From: Bin16 sp965206315
GTDB lineage: Bacteria > Chloroflexota > Dehalococcoidia > Lucifugimonadales > Australimonadaceae
DNA: 64,000 bases
Direction: 5' to 3'
NCBI GenBank assembly: GCA_965206315.1
Contig: OZ242210.1
Span: 868,001-932,000, forward strand
Shown: piece after piece, positions 7,940-16,842 of the stretch
How the letters are laid out: each line of letters opens with the position of its first letter
How positions within the stretch are numbered: position 1 is the first letter of the stretch
Notes under the pieces: generated by a model
What the model saw: only the letters and a program-made list of their open reading frames with translations
Databases searched by the model: none
Told to the model about the DNA's origin: nothing
Translations under genes and position numbers: made by a program

Positions 7940-8862
7940 TACGCCTCCCTCTTCGGCAACTCCCTTGCCTGCTTGATGCCGTCCGCCAGCAGGTTGACCC
8001 CGATCACGAGCGACGCCACCGCGGCTGCCGGCGCAAGCGCAACCCATGGAGCTCCGGTGATGAAGATGCGGCTCTCGCTGATCATCAGCCCCCAGTCCGA
8101 GGACGGCGGCTGCACGCCGAGTCCGAGGAACCCGAGCGACGCGACCAACAGGATCGAGTAGCTGAACCGGACCGACGCCTCGACGGCGAGGACCGGCAGC
8201 GTGTTGGGCAGGATCTCGCGAAAGATGATGTAGACGTTCGGCTCGCCGCGCAGCCGCGCAGCATCGACGAACTCGAGGCTCTTCACCGCCAGGGTGGAGG
8301 AGCGCATCACCCGGGCAACAGGCGCGATGAACACGATGCCGATGGTCCCGGCGATGTTGATGGGGTTCGGGCCAAGGCTGGTGAGCACCAGGAGCGCTAT
8401 CAGCAGCGAGGGGAACGACATCATGGCGTCCATGATGCGCATCACCACCTCGTCCGTGCGCCCTCCCTTGTACCCACTGCTCATCCCGACGACGGTGCCG
8501 AGGGCGATGCCGAGCAACGCGCCCGCCGCCGCCACCGAGATCAACGACGTGGCGCCCGACATCACCCTGCTGAGCACGTCTCTGCCGAACTGGTCTGTGC
8601 CGAGGAGGAACTGGAGCGACGGCCCTTCGAGCTGATGGTCCTCGATGTGGAACTGCGTCGGCGGGTACGGCGCCAAGGCCTGACCGAACAGCGCGAGGAC
8701 CACGTGCAGAACCACCAGCGGCAAGCCGATCCTGCCCGCCGGAGTGCGGAGCGCAAGCCGTACCAGTGAGGCAAACGCCCGTAGCAGGGCAGCCGCTATC
8801 GATGTTGCCGCATCGAGCGGGCCCAACTGCATCCTGGGGGAAGCCGTCGGAGCTGCCATCAC
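7939..8862 (-). CDS. peptide ABC transporter permease, OppC/DppC type
   Basis: 307 residues (GTG at 8862, or ATG one codon later). It has an N-terminal extension, one early membrane helix, then the binding-protein-dependent permease domain. GTDQFGRDVLSRVMSGA is the hallmark of OppC/DppC proteins, and the ATPase-docking loop contains EFVDAARLRGE. About six membrane helices are predicted. It overlaps the upstream permease stop and the downstream ATPase start, so the four transporter genes form one tightly coupled operon. Confidence 0.93.
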   Translation of the reverse strand: MMAAPTASPRMQLGPLDAATSIAAALLRAFASLVRLALRTPAGRIGLPLVVLHVVLALFGQALAPYPPTQFHIEDHQLEGPSLQFLLGTDQFGRDVLSRVMSGATSLISVAAAGALLGIALGTVVGMSSGYKGGRTDEVVMRIMDAMMSFPSLLIALLVLTSLGPNPINIAGTIGIVFIAPVARVMRSSTLAVKSLEFVDAARLRGEPNVYIIFREILPNTLPVLAVEASVRFSYSILLVASLGFLGLGVQPPSSDWGLMISESRIFITGAPWVALAPAAAVASLVIGVNLLADGIKQARELPKREA

Positions 8863-9803
8863 GTCAGCCTTATCCGCGGATCGAGGGCGCCGTAGCTGAG
8901 GTCCGCCACGAGATTGCTGAGCGCGTACGTCCCCGCGATGATCAGTGCGAGAGTCTGCAACAGAGGAACGTCACGCGTGTTGATGGCAGTCAGCAGCAGT
9001 TGTCCCAGACCGGGGTATGCGAAGACGTTCTCCACGATGATGAGCCCGCCGAGCATCCACCCCATGTTCACGGCAATCACGCTGATCGTCGGGAGCATGG
9101 CATTCGGCACGACGTGACGGAGCAGTACGCGCCGCATCGGCAATCCCTTCAGCACCGCCGTGCGAACGTACTGCGTGTTCAGTACCTCGATGACGTTGGC
9201 GCGCGTCATCCGCATGATGTACGCGAAGAGCACACCGGTCAGCGTCAGCGTGGGGAGCACGAGGATCAAGGGTCTCGTGAGCGGGCTCGTCCCCGGCAGG
9301 ATCGCACTCGATGAGGGAAGCCAGCCCAGGAACGAAGAGAACACGATAATCAACAGGACTCCCGTCACGAACTCGGGCAGCGAGATGGCCACGAGGCTCC
9401 CAACCGACACGGCGTGGTCCGTCTTGGACCCTTGCCGCACCCCCATCCATACGCCTATGGCGACGGCCGAGGGCACCGCGACGAGGAAGGCGAACCCCGC
9501 CAGGATCAGCGAGTTCGCCAGCCTCGGCGCGATCACCTGCGTCACCGGGATCTTCTGGACGAAGGAGTCGCCCATGTCGCCCCGGACCACCCCGCTGATC
9601 CAGTCCAGGTAGCGGACCGGGGCGGGGCGGTCCAGGCCAAGCGTCTCCCGGATGTGCTTCAGGTTCTGTTCGGTGGCGCCTTGCCCCATGACCATCTGCG
9701 CGACGTCGCCGGGCAGGATCTCCGTGATGGCGAAGATGGCTGTCGAGACCACAAGAAGGGTCACGACTATCAGGCTGATGCGCCTTACCAGGAACCGCGT
9801 CAT
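8859..9803 (-). CDS. peptide ABC transporter permease, OppB/DppB type
   Basis: 314 residues; the first helix starts at residue 8 (LIVVTLLVVSTAIFAI) followed by the OppB-typical periplasmic segment ending in PGD. The permease core has the EAA-like loop VLNTQYVRTAVLKGLP that contacts the ATPase. About six helices. It pairs with the OppC-type subunit encoded directly downstream to form the membrane channel. It lies 17 bases after the binding protein gene. Confidence 0.93.
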   Translation of the reverse strand: MTRFLVRRISLIVVTLLVVSTAIFAITEILPGDVAQMVMGQGATEQNLKHIRETLGLDRPAPVRYLDWISGVVRGDMGDSFVQKIPVTQVIAPRLANSLILAGFAFLVAVPSAVAIGVWMGVRQGSKTDHAVSVGSLVAISLPEFVTGVLLIIVFSSFLGWLPSSSAILPGTSPLTRPLILVLPTLTLTGVLFAYIMRMTRANVIEVLNTQYVRTAVLKGLPMRRVLLRHVVPNAMLPTISVIAVNMGWMLGGLIIVENVFAYPGLGQLLLTAINTRDVPLLQTLALIIAGTYALSNLVADLSYGALDPRIRLT

Positions 9804-9820
9804 TTGCCGTTACCCGCCTT

Positions 9821-11401
9821 TCACTCCCTGTCGAGCCATGCTTCGTTCAGGATGAGCCAGCCCAGCGGGTGCGGGTTCACGTTACGAACGTCGTCCCGCT
9901 CACCGTAGAGCACGGGCTGGAATGCGGTTACGAGGCGTGGAACGTCTTCGACCAGGATGCACTGGATCTGTTTGTACGTCTCCGCACGCTCGGCGTCGTC
10001 CACCTGCCCGCGGGCCTTGACGATGAGCGCGTCGAGCTCGTCGTTGAGGTAACGCGGAGCGTTCCACGTAGAGTCGCTCATGTACTGGATGCTGAGCGCC
10101 TGGTCGGGCGTCCGGCCGAACCAGTAGACCACGGTGAAGTTCTCGATCAGCCAGGTGTTCGCCCAGAACTGGTCCTCAGGCCTCTGGACGAGGTTCACGG
10201 TGATGCCGGCAGGCGCCGCGCTCTCCTTCAGGGCGACCGATTGCTCCAGCATGCCCGGGCCGACGTTGCCGGTGTAGAGGGTGACCTCCAGCCCGTCCGG
10301 ATAGCCGGCTTCAGCCAGCAGCTCCTTCGCAAGCTCCGGGTCGTATTCCGGAGGAAGACACTCGGAGCTGAACATCGGGTCGTTGGGCGCGATCGGGTGG
10401 TCGTAGCCGATGCTGCCTCGTCCGAAGAGCGCGGCCTGGCGGATGGCTTCACGGTCGGTCGCGGCCTGGAGGGCCTGCCGGACCAGTTTGTTGTCGAACG
10501 GGGCCTCCCAGTTGCCCAGATCCAGCCCGATATGGGAAGAACTGGCGGTTTCCAGCACGACGGTATCCGGGTGGGCCTCGATGCTGGGGGCGGTCGGCGG
10601 CTCGAGCTGGTATATCACGTCCACGTCGCCGCTCTTGAGCGCTTCCGCCCGTGTCGATGGGTCCGGGATCAGCTGGAACACGACCTCATCCAGGTACGGC
10701 TTGCCCTCGTCCCAGTAGTCGGGGTTCTTCGAGAGCACCGTCCGCTGACCGGGCAGATACTCCTCCAGGATGAAGGGGCCCGTCCCGACGCCTCCGAGCG
10801 TCAGCGTTTCAACGTCGACGTTCGACGGAGTGATCCTGGCCTGGTAGATGGAGAGCACCTCGGGGAAGAACGCGCTGGGGCTGACCAGGTCGAACCGGAT
10901 CGTGTAGTCGTCGATGACCTCCATGTGCTCGATGACTTCGAACGTGGGCCGGGCGGGGGAATCGATCACCGGGTCCAGCAGGCGGTTGAACGAGAACACG
11001 ACGTCCTCAGCCTTGAAGTCCTTGCCGTTGTGGAACTTCACACCCTCCCGCAGCTGGAATGTCCAGGACGACAGCTCCTCGTTGGGTTCCCACGAAGTGG
11101 CCAGTTCCGGTTTCATCGTGAGGTCGGGCTGGATCATCAGCAGGTTGTCGTACATCTGCTGCGTTATGAGGGTGTCCGCCGTGCCGAGGGTCACCGGCGG
11201 GTCCAGCGTGTTGTTCTCCGACACCAGCGTGACGGTCAGCGACCCACCGGTCTTGATCCCATCGGAGCCGGAGCCCCCGCCGCCGTCGCCGTCGTCGCCG
11301 CACGCGGCAACGACGAAGAGCAATGCAATGGCCAGGCTGGCGAGCGCCGCGAGGCGCGGCCACCCGGCTTTGACTATCGTTGTGTCTGTTCTCTCTCTCA
11401 T
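9821..11401 (-). CDS. peptide ABC transporter substrate-binding lipoprotein (family 5, OppA/DppA-like)
   Basis: 526 residues. Signal: basic N-terminus, hydrophobic helix, lipobox VVAAC at about residue 35-39, then an acidic/Gly-rich linker. The mature protein shows the family 5 pattern: WEPNEELSSWTFQLREGVKF and FKAEDVVFSFNRL. I chose ATG 11401 because a GAGAGGTG site lies seven bases upstream; an in-frame ATG at 11428 is also possible, and the longer frame to 11572 has no ribosome site. It is the first gene of the operon with OppB, OppC and the fused ATPase. The ligand (peptide, nickel, opine or other) cannot be read from sequence. Confidence 0.92.
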   Translation of the reverse strand: MRERTDTTIVKAGWPRLAALASLAIALLFVVAACGDDGDGGGGSGSDGIKTGGSLTVTLVSENNTLDPPVTLGTADTLITQQMYDNLLMIQPDLTMKPELATSWEPNEELSSWTFQLREGVKFHNGKDFKAEDVVFSFNRLLDPVIDSPARPTFEVIEHMEVIDDYTIRFDLVSPSAFFPEVLSIYQARITPSNVDVETLTLGGVGTGPFILEEYLPGQRTVLSKNPDYWDEGKPYLDEVVFQLIPDPSTRAEALKSGDVDVIYQLEPPTAPSIEAHPDTVVLETASSSHIGLDLGNWEAPFDNKLVRQALQAATDREAIRQAALFGRGSIGYDHPIAPNDPMFSSECLPPEYDPELAKELLAEAGYPDGLEVTLYTGNVGPGMLEQSVALKESAAPAGITVNLVQRPEDQFWANTWLIENFTVVYWFGRTPDQALSIQYMSDSTWNAPRYLNDELDALIVKARGQVDDAERAETYKQIQCILVEDVPRLVTAFQPVLYGERDDVRNVNPHPLGWLILNEAWLDRE

Positions 11402-12144
11402 CCGTTCACCTCTCTCGTAACCCAACATGGAGGCTGTCCCTCCCTGGGGAAATGGTTCGAGATTGCCATTCCGCTCCCGCGACAAGCACAAAGCTCCCGC
11501 GTGACGCCTGCTGTGGAGTTCTCCTTTGGGGGGAGGCCAGGGGCGCAGCGGAGAGGAATCTCTGGTCGGCACTACCGAATGGGGATGACACGCCTGGTGT
11601 CGGCCTTGCTCGGGCTGCAGGGACCGGTTGTTTTACCTCGGGTTAGCTTGCAGCCAGCCGATCGGCGGCGGGTCATCACCTACCATAGGCAGGAGAGTTG
11701 GAGGGTGTCAACTTACCGAATCCGTCAACAGGAGAGTCCGATACCGTCATAAATCGACGCACGCATGCAGCCTTATCGATGGTCAGCGTGGGCAAGGCCA
11801 TTACCATGCTCAGCCCGACAAGGCCAGGTCAGAGCCACCGGCGCCGGGCCGGAGCAATCACAAGCGAGGCCGCCCAGTAAGCGCACTCCTGACGACAAGG
11901 GGGAGGAGCACCACCGTCCCCGACAACGTTGCCGCCGTTCCGCGTTCGCGCCATGTCAACGCCGCATTTCGCCCTGAGCCTGTGTTTTTCGTGCCCATAT
12001 CCGCAGTGCTGGAGCGTGCTGAGCAATTCTCAAATGCGCTATTCAGGGTTCTCGCACTCCTGTGCCGGTCGCTCCGGGCAGGTAAACTCCCATGGGCGCC
12101 ACCATCCCCTACCCGCACGCCCAGCCAAGACGAAGGAGCGCTCC
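11402..12144. other. 743-base intergenic region, divergent between the oppA-like operon and the next gene
   Basis: No convincing gene, tRNA or structured RNA is visible to me. It holds an inverted, degraded family C repeat (11541-11570) and is less G+C-rich than its surroundings. It must contain the promoters of both flanking divergent genes. Frames drawn through it on the plus strand have no family features and lack ribosome sites. Confidence 0.5.
11541..11570 (-). repeat. degraded family C repeat, reverse orientation
   Basis: The reverse complement reads AGAGATTCCTCT then CCGCTGCGCCC, close to GAGAGATTCCTCGG and CTCCGCTGCGCTCC at 40396-40441. The right part of the family C unit is missing. 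Confidence 0.5.
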
Positions 12145-13149
12145 ATGACCACCAAACCGACGTTCAGCCTCGCGTTCGCGCCCAACCCGCGCAGCCGCCC
12201 CATCATGGACGGCACGATCAAGCCGGAGGGCATCGAGCTCATCCCGACGGCGTCGGGCCCGGCGGAGACGTTCCACCGGCAGCTGACGCACCAGGAGTTC
12301 GACGTCTCGGAGATGTCGCTGTCGTCGCTCGCCATCATCACGGCGCAGGGGAACCGCGACTGGGTCACACTGCCCATCTGTACCACGCGGACGTTCTTCG
12401 GCACCGGCGCGCTCGTCCGCACGGACGCTGGCATCGAGTCGCCCGCCGATCTCAAGGGGAAGCGCGTGGGCGTCAACGAGTACCAGCAGACGGCGGCGCT
12501 CTGGGCGCGGGGCTTCTTCCAGCACGAGTACGGCGTCGCTCCGACAGACGTGGAGTGGTGGATGGAGCGGACGCAGGAGCTGAGCCACGGTGGGGCGACG
12601 GGATTCGAGCCGCCGCCCGGCGTGACGCTGCACTACATGGACCCTGCGAAAGACCAGAACCTCGGCGGAATGATGGCGAACGGCGAGCTCGACGCCATCT
12701 ACGTCTACTTCTACGGCGGGGGCGGTATCAACCGGAGCACGCTCGACCTGCGCGCCCACGAGAAGGTACGGACACTCTTCCCCGACCCGCTCGCTGAGTC
12801 GGCGCGCTACTATGCCAAGACCGGCATCTACCCCATCAATCATGTCGTCATCATGCGGCGGTCGCTCTACGAGCAGCACCCGTGGGCGGCACGGAACCTG
12901 TACGACGCGTTCGTGAAGGCGAAGGAGCTGTGGATGTCGCGGACGCAGGAGCAGGCGCAGCCGTTCGTCGACGCGGGGCTGCTGCCGTCGAACTCACGCG
13001 CCGCGCTGACGACGGACCTCTTCCCGTACGGCGTCGCAGGGATCCGTCACACGCTGGAGACGGCGCTCGCCTACTCGACCGAACAGGGGCTCACCCCGCG
13101 CGTGGTGAGCATCGAGGAGCTGATGGCCCCTACCCTGCTGGACACGTAG
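12145..13149 (+). CDS. 4,5-dihydroxyphthalate decarboxylase-like / periplasmic-binding-fold protein
   Basis: 334 residues without a signal peptide. The start ATG at 12145 has AAGGAG eight bases upstream. The N-terminus (SLAFAPNPRSRPIMDGTIKP) and EFDVSEMSLSS match proteins annotated as 4,5-dihydroxyphthalate decarboxylase (Pht5-like), which share the NMT1/THI5 and SsuA-like binding fold. TDAGIESPADLKGKRVGV is the typical binding-protein hinge motif. The true reaction in such bacteria is untested; it may be a decarboxylase or a cytoplasmic ligand-binding protein. It is followed by a displaced gpsA 3' fragment. Confidence 0.7.
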   Translation: MTTKPTFSLAFAPNPRSRPIMDGTIKPEGIELIPTASGPAETFHRQLTHQEFDVSEMSLSSLAIITAQGNRDWVTLPICTTRTFFGTGALVRTDAGIESPADLKGKRVGVNEYQQTAALWARGFFQHEYGVAPTDVEWWMERTQELSHGGATGFEPPPGVTLHYMDPAKDQNLGGMMANGELDAIYVYFYGGGGINRSTLDLRAHEKVRTLFPDPLAESARYYAKTGIYPINHVVIMRRSLYEQHPWAARNLYDAFVKAKELWMSRTQEQAQPFVDAGLLPSNSRAALTTDLFPYGVAGIRHTLETALAYSTEQGLTPRVVSIEELMAPTLLDT

Positions 13150-13157
13150 GGGTTTCC

Positions 13158-13242
13158 CTACTCCTGCCTTGGCGCGCGGGCCATCAGCTCGAGGAGGGCG
13201 TCCTGGGGCGATGCGCCGTCGAAGAGGACGCGGGTGGTCGCG
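13158..13242 (-). pseudogene. duplicated 3' fragment of gpsA
   Basis: These 85 bases match 15703-15787 (the end of gpsA) with about six mismatches by eye. On the minus strand they encode the same last residues, including DALLELMARAPRQE and the stop. All but one of the differences are silent (for example GCG/GCC, CCA/CCC, AGG/CGC, GAG/GAA); the exception is a Thr/Ala change. There is no start or upstream part, so it is a gene remnant. It marks the left edge of the 13.2-15.7 kb insert. Confidence 0.85.
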
Positions 13243-13289
13243 CACGGGTTCTGCTCTGTTAGGCTGCTCCCGGAGCGGAGCAGGCAGAC

Positions 13290-15020
13290 TTGGCAGCCAA
13301 CGAACACATCCTCTACGAGCCGGACGAGCGTTGTCCCCTCTCGGTTTCTCTGGCCGTCGGCTTTCAGGGTGCCGTCTTCCTGCTGATAGCAACGGCGCTG
13401 CTGGTGTCAATCACCCTTGGCGGGGACAGCCATGGCGAGGAGTATCTGACCTGGGCCGTCTTCGCCGCCCTCATCATCAACGGAACGGCTACGGCGCTGC
13501 AGGCGGGCAGCTTCTGGAGGTTCGGCGCCGGACACGTGTTCTTCACCTGCACGATGGCGGGCTATCTTCCGGTCACCCGACTTGCCCTGGCGCAGGGTGG
13601 CCCGGCCCTCATGGCGAGCCTCGTCATCGTTTCCTCGCTGGTGCAGTTCCTGCTGTCCGCATGGCTGCCGTTGCTGCGCCGCATCGTCACACCGGTGGTT
13701 TCCGGCACCGTACTGCTGCTGGTGGCAATCATGACCATACCCATCGCTTTCGAGCGCGTGGCCGACGTTCCTGAAGACGCTCCGGCAGGGGCAGAGCTGC
13801 TGATCATCGGGGCGGTACTGGCGGTCATCGTGTCCCTGGGGCTTCTGGCGAGCGGAAGATTGCGGCTGTGGTCTCCCATCCTCGGGATCGGAGCGGGCTG
13901 TGCGGTGGCCGCAGCTTTGGGGATATACGACATCCAACGCGTGGTAGACGCCCCCTGGGTCGGCGTTCCAACGGGAGGGTGGCCGGGCATAGACCTCACC
14001 CCGGGCGCGGAGTTCTGGGCTGTCCTTCCCTTGTTCCTGGTGGTATCCCTGGTCCATGCCCTCAAGGTCGTCGGCGGCGGCATCGCCATGCAGCGGGTCT
14101 CGTGGCGCCGGGAGCGGGTGACGGATTTCCGGCGCGTACAGGGCGCAGTCAATACCGTGGGGGCCGGCACGCTGCTGAGCGGCATCGCAGGAACGCCGCC
14201 TCCGGCAGTCCAGGAGGCCAACAGCGTGTCCTTCGTCACCTTGACCGGCGTTGCTGCGCGGGACGTCGGGTACGCCGTCGGGGCAATCATGATCGGGCTT
14301 GCGTTCCTGCCCAAGGTGGCGGCTTTCCTCCTGGCAGTCCCCAGCCCTGTCATGGGGATATACCTGATGACGATCATGGGGATGCTCTTCGTGGAGGGGG
14401 CTCGGAATGTTCTACAGGACGGCCTAGACTACCGAAAGTCCATCGTGGTGGCGGTCTCCTTCTCCCTGGGAGTCGGTTTCCAGAGCCAGGACCTCTTCTC
14501 CGAGGTGGCAGGAGAGGTGTGGGGCACACTGCTTGGCAACGGGCTGGCCGCCGGAACCCTTGCGGCCGTCGTCATGACCGCGGTCATGAACCTGACCAAC
14601 CCGCGGAGCCTGCGCCTGGAGACTGAACTCGACATCTCCGCGCTAACGAGGATCAACGGTTTCCTGCAGCGGGTTGCGGACCGGGCCGGTTGGGGCGAGG
14701 CTTCCGCCGACCGGCTCCGATTCGTGGGCGAGGAAGTGCTGTCCAGCCTGCTCCAGGAAGGAGCATACGAGGATGAGGGCAAGATACGGCGCCTCGCCCT
14801 CGTTGCCCGGCCCTCCGCCCGCGCGGTGGAGCTGGAGTTCCTATCCTCCCTGGAGGATGAGAACCTCGAAGACCGGCTGGCCTACATGGGCGAACAGACC
14901 GAGGTACCGCAGGAGCACGAGATCTCCTACCGGCTGCTGCGACACTACGCTTCATCGGTGCGGCACCGGAAGTACCACGGTCTGGACATCGTTACAGTGC
15001 ACGTGGAGGGGTCACGCTAG
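13290..15020 (+). CDS. NCS2-type (nucleobase/xanthine-uracil family) permease with C-terminal RsbW-like domain
   Basis: 576 residues. Residues about 15-440 form a multi-helix transporter of the NCS2/solute carrier 23 type; the substrate-site region reads SGIAGTPPPAVQEANSVSF then TLTGVAARDVGY, and the TM10-like motif is VPSPVMGIYLMTIMGM. The last about 135 residues are soluble and resemble an anti-sigma/histidine-kinase-type ATPase domain: ALTRINGFLQRVADRAGWG, then RLRFVGEEVLSSLL. The N-box Asn and the DxGxG loop of active ATPases are not evident, so it is probably a non-catalytic sensor or binding module. TTG start with GGAG upstream. Two DUF1330 genes follow on the same strand. Confidence 0.8.
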   Translation: MAANEHILYEPDERCPLSVSLAVGFQGAVFLLIATALLVSITLGGDSHGEEYLTWAVFAALIINGTATALQAGSFWRFGAGHVFFTCTMAGYLPVTRLALAQGGPALMASLVIVSSLVQFLLSAWLPLLRRIVTPVVSGTVLLLVAIMTIPIAFERVADVPEDAPAGAELLIIGAVLAVIVSLGLLASGRLRLWSPILGIGAGCAVAAALGIYDIQRVVDAPWVGVPTGGWPGIDLTPGAEFWAVLPLFLVVSLVHALKVVGGGIAMQRVSWRRERVTDFRRVQGAVNTVGAGTLLSGIAGTPPPAVQEANSVSFVTLTGVAARDVGYAVGAIMIGLAFLPKVAAFLLAVPSPVMGIYLMTIMGMLFVEGARNVLQDGLDYRKSIVVAVSFSLGVGFQSQDLFSEVAGEVWGTLLGNGLAAGTLAAVVMTAVMNLTNPRSLRLETELDISALTRINGFLQRVADRAGWGEASADRLRFVGEEVLSSLLQEGAYEDEGKIRRLALVARPSARAVELEFLSSLEDENLEDRLAYMGEQTEVPQEHEISYRLLRHYASSVRHRKYHGLDIVTVHVEGSR

Positions 15021-15066
15021 TCAGCAACCCTGCCCGCACGCCAAGATCAACCTGAGGAGGATGGCA

Positions 15067-15357
15067 ATGGCCGCATACGTGATACTCAACGTGGAAGTGA
15101 CGGACGAGGCTGTGCATGCCCAGTACCGTGAGCAGGTGGCCGCGCTTCCGGCCACCTACGGCGGCAGGCACCTGGCCAACACGAGTGAGTCCGAAGTAAT
15201 GGGCGGCGAGTGGACGTTCAACCGACTGATAATGCTGGAGTTCCCGGACACCGAGCAGGCCAAGGGCTACGTGAGTGCCCTGGGAGCACCCGAACTCCAG
15301 GAGATGCGCGCCCGGTGCGTCGGCAACAGGAACGTCCTGGTGGTCCCGAGTCTGTAA
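15067..15357 (+). CDS. DUF1330 family protein (first of two tandem copies)
   Basis: 96 residues, ferredoxin-like alpha-beta-barrel fold expected. Family features: MAAYVILNVEVTD at the start, Y-GGR-L in the middle, W--NRLIMLEFPD near residue 50, and a short C-terminal strand VLVVPSL. I chose ATG 15067, seven bases after AGGAGG, because the ATG at 15061 abuts the ribosome site and the paralogue at 15395 starts at the equivalent position. It is probably co-transcribed with the NCS2 permease. DUF1330 proteins have no established general reaction. Confidence 0.85.
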   Translation: MAAYVILNVEVTDEAVHAQYREQVAALPATYGGRHLANTSESEVMGGEWTFNRLIMLEFPDTEQAKGYVSALGAPELQEMRARCVGNRNVLVVPSL

Positions 15358-15394
15358 CCGCTCCACACGCCAAGATCAGCCCAAGGAGAATGTA

Positions 15395-15685
15395 ATGGCC
15401 GCATACGTGATAATCGACGTAGAAGTAACAAACGAGACGCTGTACGCCGAGTACCGCCAGCAGGTAGCCCCGCTCGTGGCTTCTCACGGTGGCAGGCACC
15501 TCGCCAATGCGAGTGAGTCCGAAGTGGTGGGAGGCGACTGGACGCCTCACCGGCTGTTGCTGCTGGAGTTCCCGGACGCCGAGCAGGCCAGCGAGTACGC
15601 GAGTTCCCTGGAAGCGCCCGAACTCCGGGAGATACGCGCCCGGTGCGTCGGCAGCAGGAATATCGTGGTAGTTCCGGGTCTGTAA
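15395..15685 (+). CDS. DUF1330 family protein (second tandem copy)
   Basis: 96 residues, collinear with the copy at 15067-15357 without gaps. It conserves GGRHLAN, ESEV, RARCVG and LEFPD and differs mainly at surface-type positions, so both copies look functional. Start ATG 15395 follows AAGGAG by nine bases. The gene stops 17 bases before the gpsA stop codon, which is convergent. Confidence 0.85.
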   Translation: MAAYVIIDVEVTNETLYAEYRQQVAPLVASHGGRHLANASESEVVGGDWTPHRLLLLEFPDAEQASEYASSLEAPELREIRARCVGSRNIVVVPGL

Positions 15686-15702
15686 TCGCTGGACGACTAC
15701 CC

Positions 15703-16719
15703 CTACTCCTGGCGGGGGGCGCGGGCCATCAGTTCGAGGAGGGCGTCCTGGGGCGATGCGCCGTCGAAGAGGACGCGGGCGGTCGCGGCGGCGATGGGGG
15801 CTTCGACGCCGAGCGCGTTCGCCATCTCGAGCGCCGCGGAGGTTGTACCGACGCCCTCGGCGACCTGCCCGCCCAGCGACTCGATCGCCTCTTCGAGCGT
15901 GCGGCCCTCGGCGAGGGCAAGACCGACGCGGTAGTTGCGGCTGAGGTTGCTGTAGCAGGTCGCGATGAGGTCGCCGAAGCCTGCCGTGCCCGCGAACGTG
16001 GCAGCCTGCGCGCCCGCCGCGACCCCCAGCCGCACCATCTCAGCCAGCCCGCGTGTGACGAACGCCGCTTTCGCGTTGTCGCCCAGCGCCATGCCGTCGC
16101 AGATGGCCGCGCCGATGGCCATCACGTTCTTCAGCGTACCGCCAAGCTCCGTGCCGATGATGTCGGCGTTCGTGTAGACGCGGAACGTCGGGGAGTTGAA
16201 GAGCCGCTGGACCGATGACGCCGCGTCGGGGGATGGGGATGCGATGACCGTCGCCGACGGCAGGCCGCGCACAATCTCGCGGGCGAGGTTGGGGCCGGAG
16301 AGCGCACAGAGGTTTGGCGCGGCGCCGGGCAATTCCTCGGCCAGCACGACGCTCATGCGTTTGAACGTTCCCTGCTCCAGCCCCTTGCACGCGGAGATGA
16401 CGATGGCGTCCGCCGGCGCGTGAGGCGCGGCGCGGCGGGCGTTGTCGCGCAGCGTATGGCTTGGCACGGCGAAGACGACGAACGCCACGCCGTCCATGCC
16501 GCTCGCCCAGTCCGCTGTCACCCGCAGCGACGGCGGGAAGGGGTGGCCCGGCAGCCGCGCCGCGAGCTCGCCGTCCGACGCCAGCCGCTGCGCCTCGGCG
16601 TCCGAGCGCGCGAGGAGTCGCACGTCGATGCCGCGTCGCGCGAGGATGAGGGCGAGCGTTCCGCCCCACGACGTCGTGCCGACGACCGCAACGGGCCCTT
16701 GCTGCTCTGCTGAGGTCAT
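15703..16719 (-). CDS. gpsA: glycerol-3-phosphate dehydrogenase [NAD(P)+]
   Basis: Reduces dihydroxyacetone phosphate to sn-glycerol-3-phosphate for phospholipid synthesis. 338 residues, normal length. N-terminal Rossmann motif VVGTTSWGGTLA (usually GAGSWGTALA); catalytic and substrate motifs ISACKGLEQG, GPNLAREI, GTLKNVMAIGAAI, TAGFGDLIAT. Start ATG 16719 with GGGAGGGAGG upstream; a -10-like TAGAAT lies at 16744-16749. Its last 85 bases are duplicated at 13158-13242. Confidence 0.94.
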   Translation of the reverse strand: MTSAEQQGPVAVVGTTSWGGTLALILARRGIDVRLLARSDAEAQRLASDGELAARLPGHPFPPSLRVTADWASGMDGVAFVVFAVPSHTLRDNARRAAPHAPADAIVISACKGLEQGTFKRMSVVLAEELPGAAPNLCALSGPNLAREIVRGLPSATVIASPSPDAASSVQRLFNSPTFRVYTNADIIGTELGGTLKNVMAIGAAICDGMALGDNAKAAFVTRGLAEMVRLGVAAGAQAATFAGTAGFGDLIATCYSNLSRNYRVGLALAEGRTLEEAIESLGGQVAEGVGTTSAALEMANALGVEAPIAAATARVLFDGASPQDALLELMARAPRQE

Positions 16720-16806
16720 GCCTCCCTCCCACGAGAGAGGCAGATTCTAACGCCGCGCGGGAGCGAGGGGGAGGCGACAAGAGGGCGGGCTTTGGCCCCG
16801 AAGCGA

Positions 16807-16831
16807 AGGGCGCCCCATGAAGGGGCGCCCT
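16807..16831. terminator. perfect GC-rich hairpin, possible terminator
   Basis: AGGGCGCCCC, five-base loop ATGAA, GGGGCGCCCT: a ten-base-pair perfect stem. It lies 65 bases beyond the stop of the cupin gene read on the minus strand. Neither side has a clear T-run, so intrinsic termination is uncertain; it may instead protect the 3' end. Confidence 0.5.
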
Positions 16832-16842
16832 GTTCAGACACT

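Larger units (their letters stand above)
15038..15685 (+). repeat. tandem gene duplication (unit about 328 bases)
   Basis: Two head-to-tail units, each with the leader ACGCCAAGATCA followed by a purine-rich ribosome site and a 96-codon gene. The start codons are 328 bases apart. The two proteins are about two-thirds identical by my count (about 65 of 96). Confidence 0.85.

Noticed and set aside
5879..8161. A 760-residue open frame on the plus strand
   Set aside because: It is the antisense shadow of the fused peptide-transporter ATPase, kept open by high G+C at third positions; no domain or ribosome site.
9869..11752. A 627-residue open frame on the plus strand
   Set aside because: Shadow of the family 5 binding lipoprotein, which has a signal peptide, a lipobox and family motifs on the minus strand.
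11402..12144. A structured RNA (tmRNA, SRP RNA, RNase P) in the large gap
   Set aside because: No hallmark segments were visible; without a covariance search I cannot support a call.
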